Assembly (NCBI GenBank): GCA_964405975.1
Contig: CAYOPW010000027.1
Span: forward strand, 1 to 33,985
Direction: 5' to 3'
Source of the DNA: Hyphomicrobium_A sp964405975
GTDB taxonomy: Bacteria > Pseudomonadota > Alphaproteobacteria > Rhizobiales > Hyphomicrobiaceae
DNA length: 33,985 nucleotides
How positions within the stretch are numbered: the first letter of the stretch is position 1; each line of letters starts with the position of its first letter. Below are positions 23,943-33,100 of the stretch, piece by piece. The notes beneath the pieces were generated by a model. The model was not told the DNA's origin, ran no database searches, and saw only the letters and a program-made list of their open reading frames with translations. Made by a program: the position numbers and the translations under genes.

Positions 23943-24416
23943 CTAGTCTCGCTGGCTTTGCGTGTCCTTTGGGTGCGCAGCGCCCTTGCCGAGCTTCACA
24001 CCTTTTTCCTTCAACGCTTTTGCCACCTCTGGAGGCATATAGATCTCGTCGTGCTTGGCCAAGACGGTATCAGCGACAAAGACGCCCGACGGCGTCAGCA
24101 CACCTTCAGCCACCACCCCTTGCCCTTCGCGGAAAAGGTCGGGCAGCACACCCTCATAGGTCACCGGCAAAGTCTTCAACGTGTCCGTAACGCTGAATGC
24201 AACTTTTGCCCCCTCGCCGCGCTTCACTGATCCATCGGCGACGAGTCCTCCCAAACGAAATCTTTGCCCCGGTGCGATGCTCTTCTCCACCACGTCACTG
24301 GGCGTGTAAAAAAACACAATTGAATCGCGCAGCGCAAATAATACGAGCCCCACCGCAACGGTGAGCACCGCCACACCCACGCCGATCAGAGCACCCCGCC
24401 GTTGCTTACGCGTCAT
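23943..24416 (-). CDS. ccmE: Haem chaperone CcmE (CycJ)
   Basis: Membrane-anchored periplasmic OB-fold protein that binds haem covalently and carries it to CcmF. 157 residues: MTRKQRRG start, membrane segment at about 9-28, FFYTPSDV, FRLGGLV near 53-59, and the haem-binding histidine H122 with Y126 in LAKHDEIYMPPEV. The flexible C-terminal tail is short and charged. TGA of ccmI, one base, then ATG: translation is likely coupled. Confidence 0.97.
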   Translation of the reverse strand: MTRKQRRGALIGVGVAVLTVAVGLVLFALRDSIVFFYTPSDVVEKSIAPGQRFRLGGLVADGSVKRGEGAKVAFSVTDTLKTLPVTYEGVLPDLFREGQGVVAEGVLTPSGVFVADTVLAKHDEIYMPPEVAKALKEKGVKLGKGAAHPKDTQSQRD

Positions 24417-24417
24417 T

Positions 24418-25572
24418 TCATCCTCTCGAGCCTATGCCTAAGCTTTGCGCCAGCGCGTCCAATTGGGAGAGTGACTTTTCGTCACCGGCAAAATTGTTGC
24501 GCGCATCTGCCAGAGCAGCTGAGGCTTCGGTTGTCCGGCCCAGCACACTGTAGGCGCGGACAAGACGCATCCAGCCATCGAGATCTTTTCCGTCAGCCTT
24601 CAGACGCGCAGCCAGCCCCTCAACCATCTGGTTTATAAATGCTTGGCGATCTTGAGGGCTCATGGAACGAAGCTTCTCCATTTCGCCAGGCTTAATATCA
24701 GGTGCCGACGCGGCCATTCCCGTATCAGGTTCGCCGCCCTGCTGTGCCGTAATGGCCTTCAGGCGCTGCTGGAGAATCTCACGCCATGGCCCTTCGGATC
24801 CTACCTCGCCAAGCAGTTTGCGGTATGCGGCTTCAGCGGCGGCAAGCTCGCCTTCCTGCTCCTTGGCGATAGCAAGCCAAACTTGCGGCTCGATCAATGT
24901 CGGATCGAGTCCCAGCAACTTTTCAAGCGCTCGCTGCGCGTTTGCCGTGACGATACGGTCGCGCGCGAAAATCGTCGCGCGGGCAAAACCGGCAAGGCGT
25001 TGCGGGTTCTCGCCGAGCCGACTTATAGCACGCTCGTAAGCCTCGGCTGCTTGTTGGAATTTGCCCTGTCTCATATAGACCGGTGCGATGACATCCCAGC
25101 CCCGGCCGTCTTGCGGGTTCTGCCTTAAGTGGGCCTCGACCTTTGCGACAAGATCGCCTTCGCTTGCCTGCTCTAACGGCGCGCTAAGCCGGGCTTCATA
25201 GGGCTGTCCCGGCAACAAGGGCGACCCAACCGCAAGATAAATACCAAGAGCAATGACCGGCAAAGCCGACGCACCATAAACCGCCACCTGCCTCACAATT
25301 GAAACAGTCGCCGCACCAGGGTGCTCCTGCTCTTCAGAGCGCTTTATAAGCCGGCGCGCCACCTCAGCGCGCGCGCCTTCAGCGTCCGCTTCGCCAATTA
25401 AGCCTTGCGTTTTTTCTGATTCGATCTCGGCAAGCTGATCGCGGTAGACGGCAAGATCCCCCTCGGCGGGACGTGCCGGCGTCGTGCCCGCCCGCAGCAA
25501 AGGTCGCGTAACCGCCCAAGTGACGGCTGCCGCCAGTACCGCAAAACTGATCCAAAGCACCATGTTCGTCAT
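24418..25572 (-). CDS. ccmI: Cytochrome c biogenesis protein CcmI (CycH)
   Basis: Apocytochrome c chaperone of the haem ligation complex. 384 residues. N-terminal membrane segment (about 4-22), cytoplasmic loop typical of the family (AVYRDQLAEIESEKTQGLIGEADAEGARAEVARRL at about 42-76), second membrane segment (about 92-112), then a periplasmic TPR domain (repeats around VYMRQGKFQQAAEAYERAI and VWLAIAKEQEGELAAAEAAYRKLL) that binds the C-terminal helix of apocytochrome. First gene of the ccm operon; the 125 bp upstream should contain its promoter, though I see no clear boxes. ATG at 25572 or 25563 are both possible. Confidence 0.94.
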   Translation of the reverse strand: MTNMVLWISFAVLAAAVTWAVTRPLLRAGTTPARPAEGDLAVYRDQLAEIESEKTQGLIGEADAEGARAEVARRLIKRSEEQEHPGAATVSIVRQVAVYGASALPVIALGIYLAVGSPLLPGQPYEARLSAPLEQASEGDLVAKVEAHLRQNPQDGRGWDVIAPVYMRQGKFQQAAEAYERAISRLGENPQRLAGFARATIFARDRIVTANAQRALEKLLGLDPTLIEPQVWLAIAKEQEGELAAAEAAYRKLLGEVGSEGPWREILQQRLKAITAQQGGEPDTGMAASAPDIKPGEMEKLRSMSPQDRQAFINQMVEGLAARLKADGKDLDGWMRLVRAYSVLGRTTEASAALADARNNFAGDEKSLSQLDALAQSLGIGSRG

Positions 25573-25696
25573 CCAACCCCTGCCGCGGGGCTGGAATAGG
25601 GCTGACGCGCGAAAGAGACAAGTCCGGCATCCGCCAGCGAGCTCTTGTGCCGCGGTCCAGCCTACAGTTAACGGTGATTCCAGCCCTTGAGCAGGA

Positions 25697-26167
25697 TTAG
25701 GCGACGTTGCGCCAAGTGCCGTCGCCGTTGCGGCAGGCGGTGCCGCGCATTGTCCGCGGTTTGCCGTCTATGTAAATGGTGTGGGTGTAATCGCGGCAGT
25801 CGGCAACACCCCGTTTGTAAGGACGGCTCGGTACAATCTCTCCGTAATGGCCATTATCAGGATTGTCCCAGCGCCGTAGCTTACCTGACGTACCTTCCTC
25901 CAAAGCCGCGTACTCTGCCCGCTGCGCAAGTATGCGATCTTGCTCATCCATGTAGCGGCCGATCTCGCTGCCAACAATGCCGCCAACCACAGCGCCCGCA
26001 ACGGTCGCAAGCACATTGCCGCTCCCTTTGCCCACCTGATTGCCGATAATGCCGCCGGCCACGCCGCCGACGATCATGCCAGTGTCGGCCTTGTTGGGTC
26101 CATCGGGACCACAAGCCGTCAGCGCAATTGAAACTAGCGCGATCGCGAATATACGCGCAGTGGACAT
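25697..26167 (-). CDS. Glycine-zipper outer membrane lipoprotein, 17-kDa surface antigen type
   Basis: 156 residues. Signal peptide with lipobox LTAC, acylated C19. Then a glycine-zipper stretch at about 29-70 (MIVGGVAGGIIGNQVGKGSG and AVVGGIVGSEIG), which probably inserts in or packs against the outer membrane, and a C-terminal domain with WDNPDNGHYGEIVPSRPY and CRDYTHTIYIDGKPRTMRGTACRNGDGTW, as in the rickettsial 17-kDa antigen / RT0821 family. Two Cys in the C-terminal domain could pair. ATG at 26167 follows GAGGGAGAG; the longer frame upstream is rejected. It lies between the feuQ-like kinase and ccmI. Function of the family is unclear beyond an envelope structural role. Confidence 0.88.
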   Translation of the reverse strand: MSTARIFAIALVSIALTACGPDGPNKADTGMIVGGVAGGIIGNQVGKGSGNVLATVAGAVVGGIVGSEIGRYMDEQDRILAQRAEYAALEEGTSGKLRRWDNPDNGHYGEIVPSRPYKRGVADCRDYTHTIYIDGKPRTMRGTACRNGDGTWRNVA

Positions 26168-26327
26168 AGCGGACTCTCCCTCGTCTCTTTTTGTCGAAGA
26201 CTCTTTAAGTACAGTCCTTCCCACTCGGAGCGCAGAAAAGCCCCTTAGCCAGCGATTGTGCAAAGCCCATGACGGAATACCGGCGTCAATAGGGCGAAAC
26301 ATGCACGATTCGCCAAAGACACAGATA

Positions 26328-27713
26328 TCACGCCGCGGGAAGCCGGAGGCATACGGAGAGTCCACCCTTTGGTCCAAGCGCCAATTTGCATGATCCGCCG
26401 TAGGACTGTGCTAAATCCGTAACGATTGAAAGCCCAAGGCCGGATCCTGGCTTTGTCTCATCAAGACGCATACCGCGTTTTGCAATGGTGGCACGCTGCT
26501 CTTCGCTAACTCCTGGGCCATCATCGGAAACTGTAATCGTTAGCCGCCTCCGATGCGCAGGCCCCGTTTCAGACGGCACCTCAACGGTGAGATCGACGTG
26601 TCCGCGCGCCCACTTGCACGCATTGTCGAGCAAATTACCCAGCATCTCTTCCAGGTCTTGCCGCTCACCACGGAAGCGCGCATCTGGCGGACATTCTGTT
26701 GAGATTTCCACATTCTTTTCGTGGTGGATACGCTGCAACGCGCGCACCAGCGGCTCCACGACCGGCGCCACAGGCGTCACACGGCCGATGACATTCACCC
26801 GCGCCGCCATGCGCGCGCGGTCAAGGTAATGGCTCACGTTATCGCTCATAATCTGCGCCTGTTCGGCCACCTTGGTGCCAAAGGCGCCTTTCTCCTCGCG
26901 CGCCTCGTTCGTGATGACGGCAAGCGGTGTCTTTAGAGCGTGTGCAAGATTGCCGACGTGCCGGCGCGCGCGATCAACGATCTCCTGGTTGGAATGAATA
27001 AGTTCATTGAGCTCAAACTGCAGCGGTTCGATTTCCGCGGGCAGTTCACCTTGCAGCGTCTTGGCCTCACCAGAGCGAATATTTGCCAGGCCGCGCCCGA
27101 TCTGGCGTAGAGGGAGGAGGCCGAAGCGCACTTGAAATAGCGTCACAGCGACGAGACCAATTCCCGCCAGCGCCAAGGCTGTGGTCAAGCGGTTGCGGAA
27201 GTTGGCAACGAGATGTTCTAGCCAATCGAGCGGTCCCGCGACGACAATTGAATAACGCGGCTTGTCCGGCTCATGCCCGAGCGTATCAATCACCTCGACC
27301 ACGCGCAGCGGCTCGCTCTTGGGCCCCATCACATCCATCCATCGTGCGCCCGAAGCGTCGGGCTCTACGTTTTTGGCGGCGGGCGAAGGAAGAGAGGCCG
27401 TAGCAAGCGAGGGAGAGACAAGCTTGCGAGCTTCAGCCTCATCAAGGGGCGTAATCTGCCAGTACCAGCCTGAGTGCGTCACCTCAAACAGCGGCTCGTA
27501 GAGGTTGGCTGGCGCCTCCGGCGCCGAACCCGGGCTCATACTGTCGACGGTGATGGCGTTAACGAGCTTTCGTAGTTGGCCATCGAAGCTTGCCTGCACG
27601 TCGTCGCGGTAAAGCCCGTAAATGATCATCCCGGCCAGCGGCAGTACCACCAGCGTCCAAGCTGCGGCGGTCGCAAACAATCGAAACGCGAGGGAATTGA
27701 ACCGCATGGGCAT
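26328..27713 (-). CDS. feuQ: Sensor histidine kinase, FeuQ-like
   Basis: 461-residue membrane kinase of the PhoQ/FeuQ class. Membrane segments at about 12-34 and 176-197 flank a periplasmic sensor of about 140 residues. HAMP-like segment follows, then the phosphoacceptor HVGNLAHALKTPLAVI (H258), N-box MLGNLLDNACKWA, G1 DDGPGV and G2 GSGLGLSIV: all boxes present. Its start overlaps the feuP-like stop by ATGA. In Sinorhizobium meliloti FeuQ works with FeuP in osmotic adaptation and cyclic glucan export. The symbol rests on module composition (FeuN-like, FeuP-like, FeuQ-like) and on position beside the ccm genes, not on an alignment. Confidence 0.85.
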   Translation of the reverse strand: MPMRFNSLAFRLFATAAAWTLVVLPLAGMIIYGLYRDDVQASFDGQLRKLVNAITVDSMSPGSAPEAPANLYEPLFEVTHSGWYWQITPLDEAEARKLVSPSLATASLPSPAAKNVEPDASGARWMDVMGPKSEPLRVVEVIDTLGHEPDKPRYSIVVAGPLDWLEHLVANFRNRLTTALALAGIGLVAVTLFQVRFGLLPLRQIGRGLANIRSGEAKTLQGELPAEIEPLQFELNELIHSNQEIVDRARRHVGNLAHALKTPLAVITNEAREEKGAFGTKVAEQAQIMSDNVSHYLDRARMAARVNVIGRVTPVAPVVEPLVRALQRIHHEKNVEISTECPPDARFRGERQDLEEMLGNLLDNACKWARGHVDLTVEVPSETGPAHRRRLTITVSDDGPGVSEEQRATIAKRGMRLDETKPGSGLGLSIVTDLAQSYGGSCKLALGPKGGLSVCLRLPAA

Positions 27714-28384
27714 CAGCCCTGTTCAGGCTCGTCGCTCAGGCGATAGCCCAGCCCGCGTACTGTTTGGATCAAATCAACGGGGATTTTTTTGCGCAACCGG
27801 CCGATGAATACCTCAATCGTGTTGGAGTCGCGATCGAAGTCCTGCTCATAGAGGTGTTCCACAAGCTCGGTGCGCGACACGACGCGACCGTTGTGGTGCA
27901 TCAGGTACGCTAACAACCGGTACTCGTGCGATGTTAGCTTGATCTGCTGGCCTTCGCACGTCACCCGCGCCGTCTTCGTGTCGAGCCTCAGCGGCCCGCA
28001 CTCAATCTCGCTTTTGGCATGACCGGAGGCGCGCCGCACCTGCGCACGAACGCGCGCCAAGAGCTCCTCCATATGAAAAGGTTTGGCAAGATAGTCATCA
28101 GCTCCAGCGTCCATGCCGGCTACTTTGTCGCTCCAACGATCGCGCGCGGTAAGAATGATAACGGGCATCTTGCGGTCGGCACGGCGCCACTGCTCGAGGA
28201 TGGAGATGCCATCCATCTTCGGCAGTCCGAGATCGAGGATCACGACGTCATAGGGCTCAGTATCGCCGAGGAAATAGCCTTCCTCCCCATCACCCGCACT
28301 GTCGACCGCGTAGCCAGAGTCAGACAGCGCCGTGACAAGCTGGCGATTCAGGTCTTTGTCATCCTCTACGACAAGCACACGCAC
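27713..28384 (-). CDS. feuP: OmpR-family response regulator, FeuP-like
   Basis: 223 residues. Receiver domain with VEDDKDLNRQL, D51 in VVILDLGLPKMDG, ILTARDRWSDKVAG and K101 in YLAKPFHMEELL. The segment DGEEGYFLGDTEPYDVVILD is characteristic of the FeuP/PhoP-like regulators of rhizobia. The winged helix has LTSHEYRLLAYLMHHNGRVVSR, NTIEVFIGRLRKKI and QTVRGLGYRLS. The start codon is GTG at 28384 with a weak GAGAGC ahead. A hairpin at 28418-28438 separates it from the feuN-like gene. It probably regulates envelope and glucan export genes; no binding sites can be named from the window. Confidence 0.88.
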   Translation of the reverse strand: MRVLVVEDDKDLNRQLVTALSDSGYAVDSAGDGEEGYFLGDTEPYDVVILDLGLPKMDGISILEQWRRADRKMPVIILTARDRWSDKVAGMDAGADDYLAKPFHMEELLARVRAQVRRASGHAKSEIECGPLRLDTKTARVTCEGQQIKLTSHEYRLLAYLMHHNGRVVSRTELVEHLYEQDFDRDSNTIEVFIGRLRKKIPVDLIQTVRGLGYRLSDEPEQG

Positions 28385-28417
28385 GTTCGCTCTCGCAATG
28401 CTCCCTGCTCCGGCAAC

Positions 28418-28438
28418 AGGCCCGACTATAACGGGCCT
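28418..28438 (-). promoter_or_regulatory. Perfect hairpin between feuN-like and feuP-like genes
   Basis: On the minus strand AGGCCCG, loop TTATAGT, CGGGCCT: a perfect 7-bp stem starting 12 bases after the feuN-like stop and ending 33 bases before the feuP GTG. No U-run follows. It may lower read-through or mark a processing site so that feuN is expressed more than feuPQ. The loop TATAGT also resembles a -10 box for a separate feuPQ promoter. Both readings are inference. Confidence 0.5.
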
Positions 28439-28450
28439 CGTCCCATCATC

Positions 28451-28744
28451 CTAGCGCTTGAAAGGCTGCCGCGCGTCAACCTTCTTGCTCTCGAGCCGCC
28501 CGTTCGGATTGCGCACGACAAGACGGTAGACGAACCGGTTCCTTTCCTTACATAGCGTCGTCTTTACGATCTGGCCAAAGGTCTTGGCCTGCGCCAGCTT
28601 CCAAAGCGACTCGACAGTCGTCAGCCCCTCCTTTCTGACGATTGGAGCCGCCACCGACCAGTCCGCATAACAATTGTCGGCGCCCGCGAGGTCTGTCGCA
28701 AAGGCGCCGACCAGAAGCAAGAATACGGCAGTAGTTCGTAGCAT
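28451..28744 (-). CDS. feuN: Small periplasmic protein, FeuN-like
   Basis: 97 residues. Signal peptide 1-22 (hydrophobic core AVFLLLVGAFA, cleavage near AGA-DN), leaving a periplasmic protein of about 75 residues with two cysteines (C25, C65) that could pair. The C-terminal part TFGQIVKTTLCKERNRFVYRLVVRNPNGRLESKKVDARQ looks like a single PepSY-type domain. In Sinorhizobium meliloti FeuN is a small periplasmic inhibitor encoded upstream of feuP that restrains FeuPQ. Position directly upstream of the feuPQ-like pair supports that role here. ATG follows GAGGCTTCT. Assignment is from size, export signal, domain type and context; sequence identity was not measured. Confidence 0.7.
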   Translation of the reverse strand: MLRTTAVFLLLVGAFATDLAGADNCYADWSVAAPIVRKEGLTTVESLWKLAQAKTFGQIVKTTLCKERNRFVYRLVVRNPNGRLESKKVDARQPFKR

Positions 28745-28819
28745 AGAAGCCTCAGTCGATAGTTCTGCCTCACGCTAGAGACCACCGGCTGAACTGCCCA
28801 TGAATGATCGCGACCGCCT

Positions 28820-29089
28820 TCACAGTTTGATCAACATGCTGCGCTGCTCCAGAGGCTGGCGCGCGCGAAAGCGTCCATAAATGGTCAAGATCGTTCCGGC
28901 CAACCCGCCGAACGCCTGCACTGTTTGAACGATTTGCTCGCCGGCTTCGCGCACCAGATCGCCAGTGATATCGATTCCAAGTACCGGTCCCAGTACCGGC
29001 AGCACGGTGGAGAGTCCCGTAATGAGTGCGCCCCAGATCGTCATGGACTCGCCCCACCACTTCGACGTCGATTGCGTGGAATCAGTCAT
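28820..29089 (-). CDS. Possible internal product: holin-like protein
   Basis: Within the endolysin frame an ATG at 29089 (residue 345) is preceded by AAGGA with 9 bases spacing. Starting there gives an 89-residue protein MTDSTQSTSKWWGESMTIWG... with a hydrophobic segment (about 18-40), an amphipathic middle and basic C-terminus IYGRFRARQPL, the size and layout of stand-alone phage holins. The junction coincides with the low-complexity linker. It may be a fusion of two once-separate genes, or both products may be made. Evidence is the ribosome site and domain boundary only. Confidence 0.35.
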   Translation of the reverse strand: MTDSTQSTSKWWGESMTIWGALITGLSTVLPVLGPVLGIDITGDLVREAGEQIVQTVQAFGGLAGTILTIYGRFRARQPLEQRSMLIKL

Positions 29090-30121
29090 GTTGGAAGATC
29101 CTTGTTGTTGTGAAGAAGTGGACAACACTTGAGCATTGGTTGCTTTCGCAACATCGCGCGCCAGCTTCAGTGTCTTGTCGACGCGCGCCAGCCACCCGCG
29201 CCCGAAACGCCAGAAATGCGGCAGCGAGCGATAGCGCCGCCGCCTCAAATCGGCGTAGTCATCGAGCACATCGTCGATGCCACTGCGTGCGACAGCGGCC
29301 AGCGTCAACGGTCCGATTTCGCCGTCAACATCTGCGCCGGCCGCTTGCTGCAACAGGCGCGCGGCACCTGTGACGCCATGATTGACGCCGGCATCAAAAT
29401 GAAAGACGGCTAGCGCCGGAGGAAGATCGTCGCATCGCGCAGGCTGCCAATAGCGCACCGAATAGATATTGCGCACAGTGGACTTAGAGATTCGCTTCAG
29501 TTCTGCCTTGAGGCTTTCCTGGGTCCGCGGTGTGAGTTCGGCGCCCCTCCAGGCTGCGAAAGTTTTCAGTGTTATGCCGTGGTTTGTCGGGCCTCCGGGG
29601 TCGTAAGCGTCGTCGGTGTACCCGCCCTCGATCTCCATCACATGAGCAAGCGCACGCTCGAAGAGATTGCTACGTTGACCCGCGTCCGAAGATTCGGCCT
29701 CGTCGGGCCAACGATAACCAAGCAGCCTTGACTTTGGATACGTCGCGACCGTCACTGCATCGCTTTGGTTGCCGCCAAGTAACACGACCTTCGTGTCGGT
29801 TTCGCCGAGCAGAAATCCAACGTGACCAGCCGCGGGATCTGCGCCACGACTCAAGATTGCGATGGCGCCGTAGCGGCCGCTCGCGACAGGTGCGCCCCAG
29901 CGCAGATAAGAGCGCGCCAAAAGCGAGCGCGTGCTGGAATGGCCGGCGCGCTCCAGGCACGCTCCGAGGAACGCCGCACACCACGGTACTTCGTCATGGT
30001 GCGCCGTCTTCAGACCGGCCTCACGATAAAATTCACGGATACGCGGATTATCGGTCGCGCCGCGAACTTCGCGCTGGCCGAGTTCCGACCAAGCGTATGC
30101 GAGCCATTGCGGCTGCTTCAT
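28820..30121 (-). CDS. Multidomain endolysin: peptidase-like, GH108 muramidase, PG-binding, holin-like tail
   Basis: 433 residues. Residues 1-140 match the TIGR02594/CHAP-like peptidase layout, with VPWCAAFLGACLERAG (C48), SLLARSYLRWG and a histidine in AAGHVGFLLGE (H100). Residues 151-245 are a glycosyl hydrolase 108 muramidase: HVMEIEGGYTDDAYDPGGPTNHGIT with catalytic E165. About 246-320 is the PG_binding_3 part (NHGVTGAARLLQQ, VDGEIGPLTL). A low-complexity linker STSSQQQGSSN leads to a tail (345-433) with WWGESMTIWGALITG and a hydrophobic segment, ending in IYGRFRARQPL, like small phage holins. ATG at 30121 follows AAGG. The gene lies 29 bp after the baseplate gene and probably releases particles by lysis. 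Confidence 0.85.
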   Translation of the reverse strand: MKQPQWLAYAWSELGQREVRGATDNPRIREFYREAGLKTAHHDEVPWCAAFLGACLERAGHSSTRSLLARSYLRWGAPVASGRYGAIAILSRGADPAAGHVGFLLGETDTKVVLLGGNQSDAVTVATYPKSRLLGYRWPDEAESSDAGQRSNLFERALAHVMEIEGGYTDDAYDPGGPTNHGITLKTFAAWRGAELTPRTQESLKAELKRISKSTVRNIYSVRYWQPARCDDLPPALAVFHFDAGVNHGVTGAARLLQQAAGADVDGEIGPLTLAAVARSGIDDVLDDYADLRRRRYRSLPHFWRFGRGWLARVDKTLKLARDVAKATNAQVLSTSSQQQGSSNMTDSTQSTSKWWGESMTIWGALITGLSTVLPVLGPVLGIDITGDLVREAGEQIVQTVQAFGGLAGTILTIYGRFRARQPLEQRSMLIKL

Positions 30122-30150
30122 AACGCGTGCCTTCGCTTTTTTGTTTTTGA

Positions 30151-33100
30151 TCAGATGATGGTGGGCCGGGGTGTTCCCCGGCCGTAAGTTCCGCTCAACT
30201 GATAAATGCGGACCGAGTAAGTCGGCTGTGCCGAACCGAAATCGGCAACCTGCTGCGCGGCCGTATAGGTGACGGAGGGAGCAGCTGCGGCGAGCGTACG
30301 CAGCACGGTCTCACCATCGAGGACGTCGACCTCGTAGCGCTCGCTATCTTCACTGAGCGGAACCTCTGGCGACTCCCAACTGTCGCCACCAATCCGCGTG
30401 CGCCGCATCCAGTTGATTGTCACGTCCCCGCCGAAGCGGCTCGCACGAACGTGCACGGGCGATAGCGGTTTTAGACCCAACCCCTGGAATGTGTGCTCTC
30501 TTTCGACATAGGACGCATCGCCGATATCGCGCACTGAGGGACCGTAACGCCATGAGTACGGTAGTCGAATCTCGGCCCCTGTCAGATCGACAGGCGCGAT
30601 CGCCGTGTTGATCAACACAAAGCCCGCGCCTGCGCTGACGAAAGGACGCATCGCGAATTCGGTGCCAGACTGCCCCCGTAGCAATTCGGAAAGCTCATAG
30701 GTATCGACGTCAACGAGTTCCGCATTCTGGAACTGCAAGACCTCCCACTCACCATCTCCGTTGCGCACTGCGGCCACGTTCTGACCGGCAAGCAATTGAA
30801 GCCGGGTAATAGAGACAAGCTCCTCGCCGCTAATCTGAACGCGCAACCGTGCGCCATGATCAATGCGTCCGGCGGGGCCTTCTTGGAGATCATCAAGCGT
30901 CATGCCGATCGTCGCCGGCGCTGTTGCCAACGCCTTTAGATTGAATCCCGTCTCCTCTGGCGAACCGTAAACGGCAACGCCCCCCGGCCATGGCGCCTGC
31001 CACGCGGCAACGTAACCGTACTCAGGCGGTTCGTCGCCGCGCAGCAGAGGCAGGTCGAGAAACTCTGCAAGTGGTTGGCCAACGAGCACGCCCTCTGGCG
31101 TTCTACCCTCACGCTCTTGCTTGGCGGTGGCGCCGTAGACGTTAGGATCGATGGATCGGGCCTCGATATCGCGCGCGCCGTGTTCGCCAATTTCCGTGAT
31201 GCGGAACTGCCGCGCCAATTCGGCATGCTCCAGTGTCACCACATCGCCAGGCTCAAGCGCAAGCCAGCTGGGAGGAAGTGTGAACCGAGATCGATCACGC
31301 GCAGCCCAAGCCTCAAACAGCCAGGATTCAGCAATATTGTCTGCCTGGTTGGGCCCAAGAACAATCGGCAAATCGGCCTGGCTGACGCGCCCGCTGGCGC
31401 CGGTCAGGCGCCGCGCTTCGGCGACGGCTTGTTGATAGTCACTAATGCTGGAGAGGTAACGGATCTTGGCAGACGCCGGCAACTCCGTCTCTTGGCCGTG
31501 CGTCAGGGTAAGCAGTGCGTCGTGCGGTCTATTTTCGACGAGATCGGCTTGCCTGAGAATGCTGACCGCCGGCTCCGCGCCGCGATGGCGAAACCGGATG
31601 AGGCCGCCGCTCTCCAGTGAGTCAAAGAAATATGAAAGCTCCAACGGCTGCAACGCATCTCGTGTGCTCATGACGCGATCGATCACGTAGCCTGGAACAG
31701 TGCCCTTCAATTGGCTGGTCTCAAGTGCATAGAATCCGAAGTCTATCAAAATCTGCGCAACCAATTCTGCCAGTTGCGCGCTCACAAGACGGCCGGTGAG
31801 CCAGTGTCCTAAGCGCCAGTTTTCACCATCGGCCCACGCGTTCAGGTTAAGAGGAAAGGCTGGGTAGGGACGCGCGTCCCACGTGTAGACGTAGATGCGG
31901 TCCCTATTGACCATGCGGCCGCCATAGACACCAGAGATCGGATTGGCGCTTTCGACAAAACCATCGCTTGTGTGATCGAACGTCTCGATAAAGGCCCGCA
32001 AGAAGCGGTTCTGGATGAGGTCGTCGCGCGTGCCCCGCGAATAGTAGGGAACCGCGTTCTCAGAACTTTTTGGGTCAACGAAAACGTTCGGCTGGTTGGA
32101 GCCCTTATCGATTGCCGGGCAGCCCGCCTCCATGAACCAAAACGGTTTTGACTCCGGCTCCCATGCCGTTGGCATCCCAGATTCGACGCCGCCTGGCCGA
32201 TTGTAATGCTGGTTGAGCCACCACGACTTGATGTCCTTGTAGCGAAACACCCAAGGCTTACCGGCACCGTCCGTTATGGGCGTGCGAACTTGATTGTCGC
32301 GATCTTGGGACGACGCGTAGTACCAATCGTAGCCTTCACCGCCCCCGACGTTTGCGCGCAGGTAATCAAGGTCGTGGATAGAGTGCGCGCCCGCAAGAAA
32401 GTCGAGATGCGTGTTCCCATCGCGCCAATCAGATAGCGGCCAATAGACATCAATAGCCACTGCGTCGATCGATGGCGAAGACCACAGTGGGTCGAGATGG
32501 AAATAGACGTCGTTTGAGCCATCAGTGGGCTGGTGACCAAAGTACTCCGACCAGTCCGCCGCGTAGGTTACATTCGTGGCGGCCCCTAGGATGCCCTTAA
32601 CGTCAGCGGCAAGTGATATGAGTGCGGACACGAAGGGATAACTTGATGTGCTTTCGCGCACCCAGGTGAGACCGCGCAGCTCCGTGCCGATTAAGAACGC
32701 ATCGATCCCGCCTGCTGCCTTGGCGAGATACGCCATATGCAAAATCATACGCCGGTACGACCACTCCGCCGGACCGGAATAGACCACTGCGCCGTCAACG
32801 ATCGAGAAGTCACCGGGTTGTGCGGTACCGACAAAGGAGGCGATCTGCGTCGCGGCGGCTGCCGTCTTGTCTGGAGTGCCGGGCTCGCCAGGCGCCGGAT
32901 AGACTGTGATGCGTCCGCGCCAGGGATAGGGCGGCTGGCCCGTCCCGCCGTAAGGATTAAGCAGTGCGTTGCCTTCTTCCACGTCCATGAAGATGAAAGG
33001 TGTAAGCGTCACATCGAAACCGCGCGCCTTCAAATCACCGATCGCATCGATCACGCTCTTATCAGACGGCGTACCGCCGTACGCCGCCCGGCCTTCGCGC

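Noticed and set aside
26293..26314. Inverted repeat GGCGAA-N10-TTCGCC between the feuQ-like kinase and the lipoprotein gene
   Set aside because: Only 6-bp arms with a 10-base loop and no T-run; could be chance, so not listed as a terminator.
28019..28555. 178-codon plus-strand frame opposite feuP and feuN-like genes
   Set aside because: Shadow of the receiver domain on the other strand; no start signal or domain.
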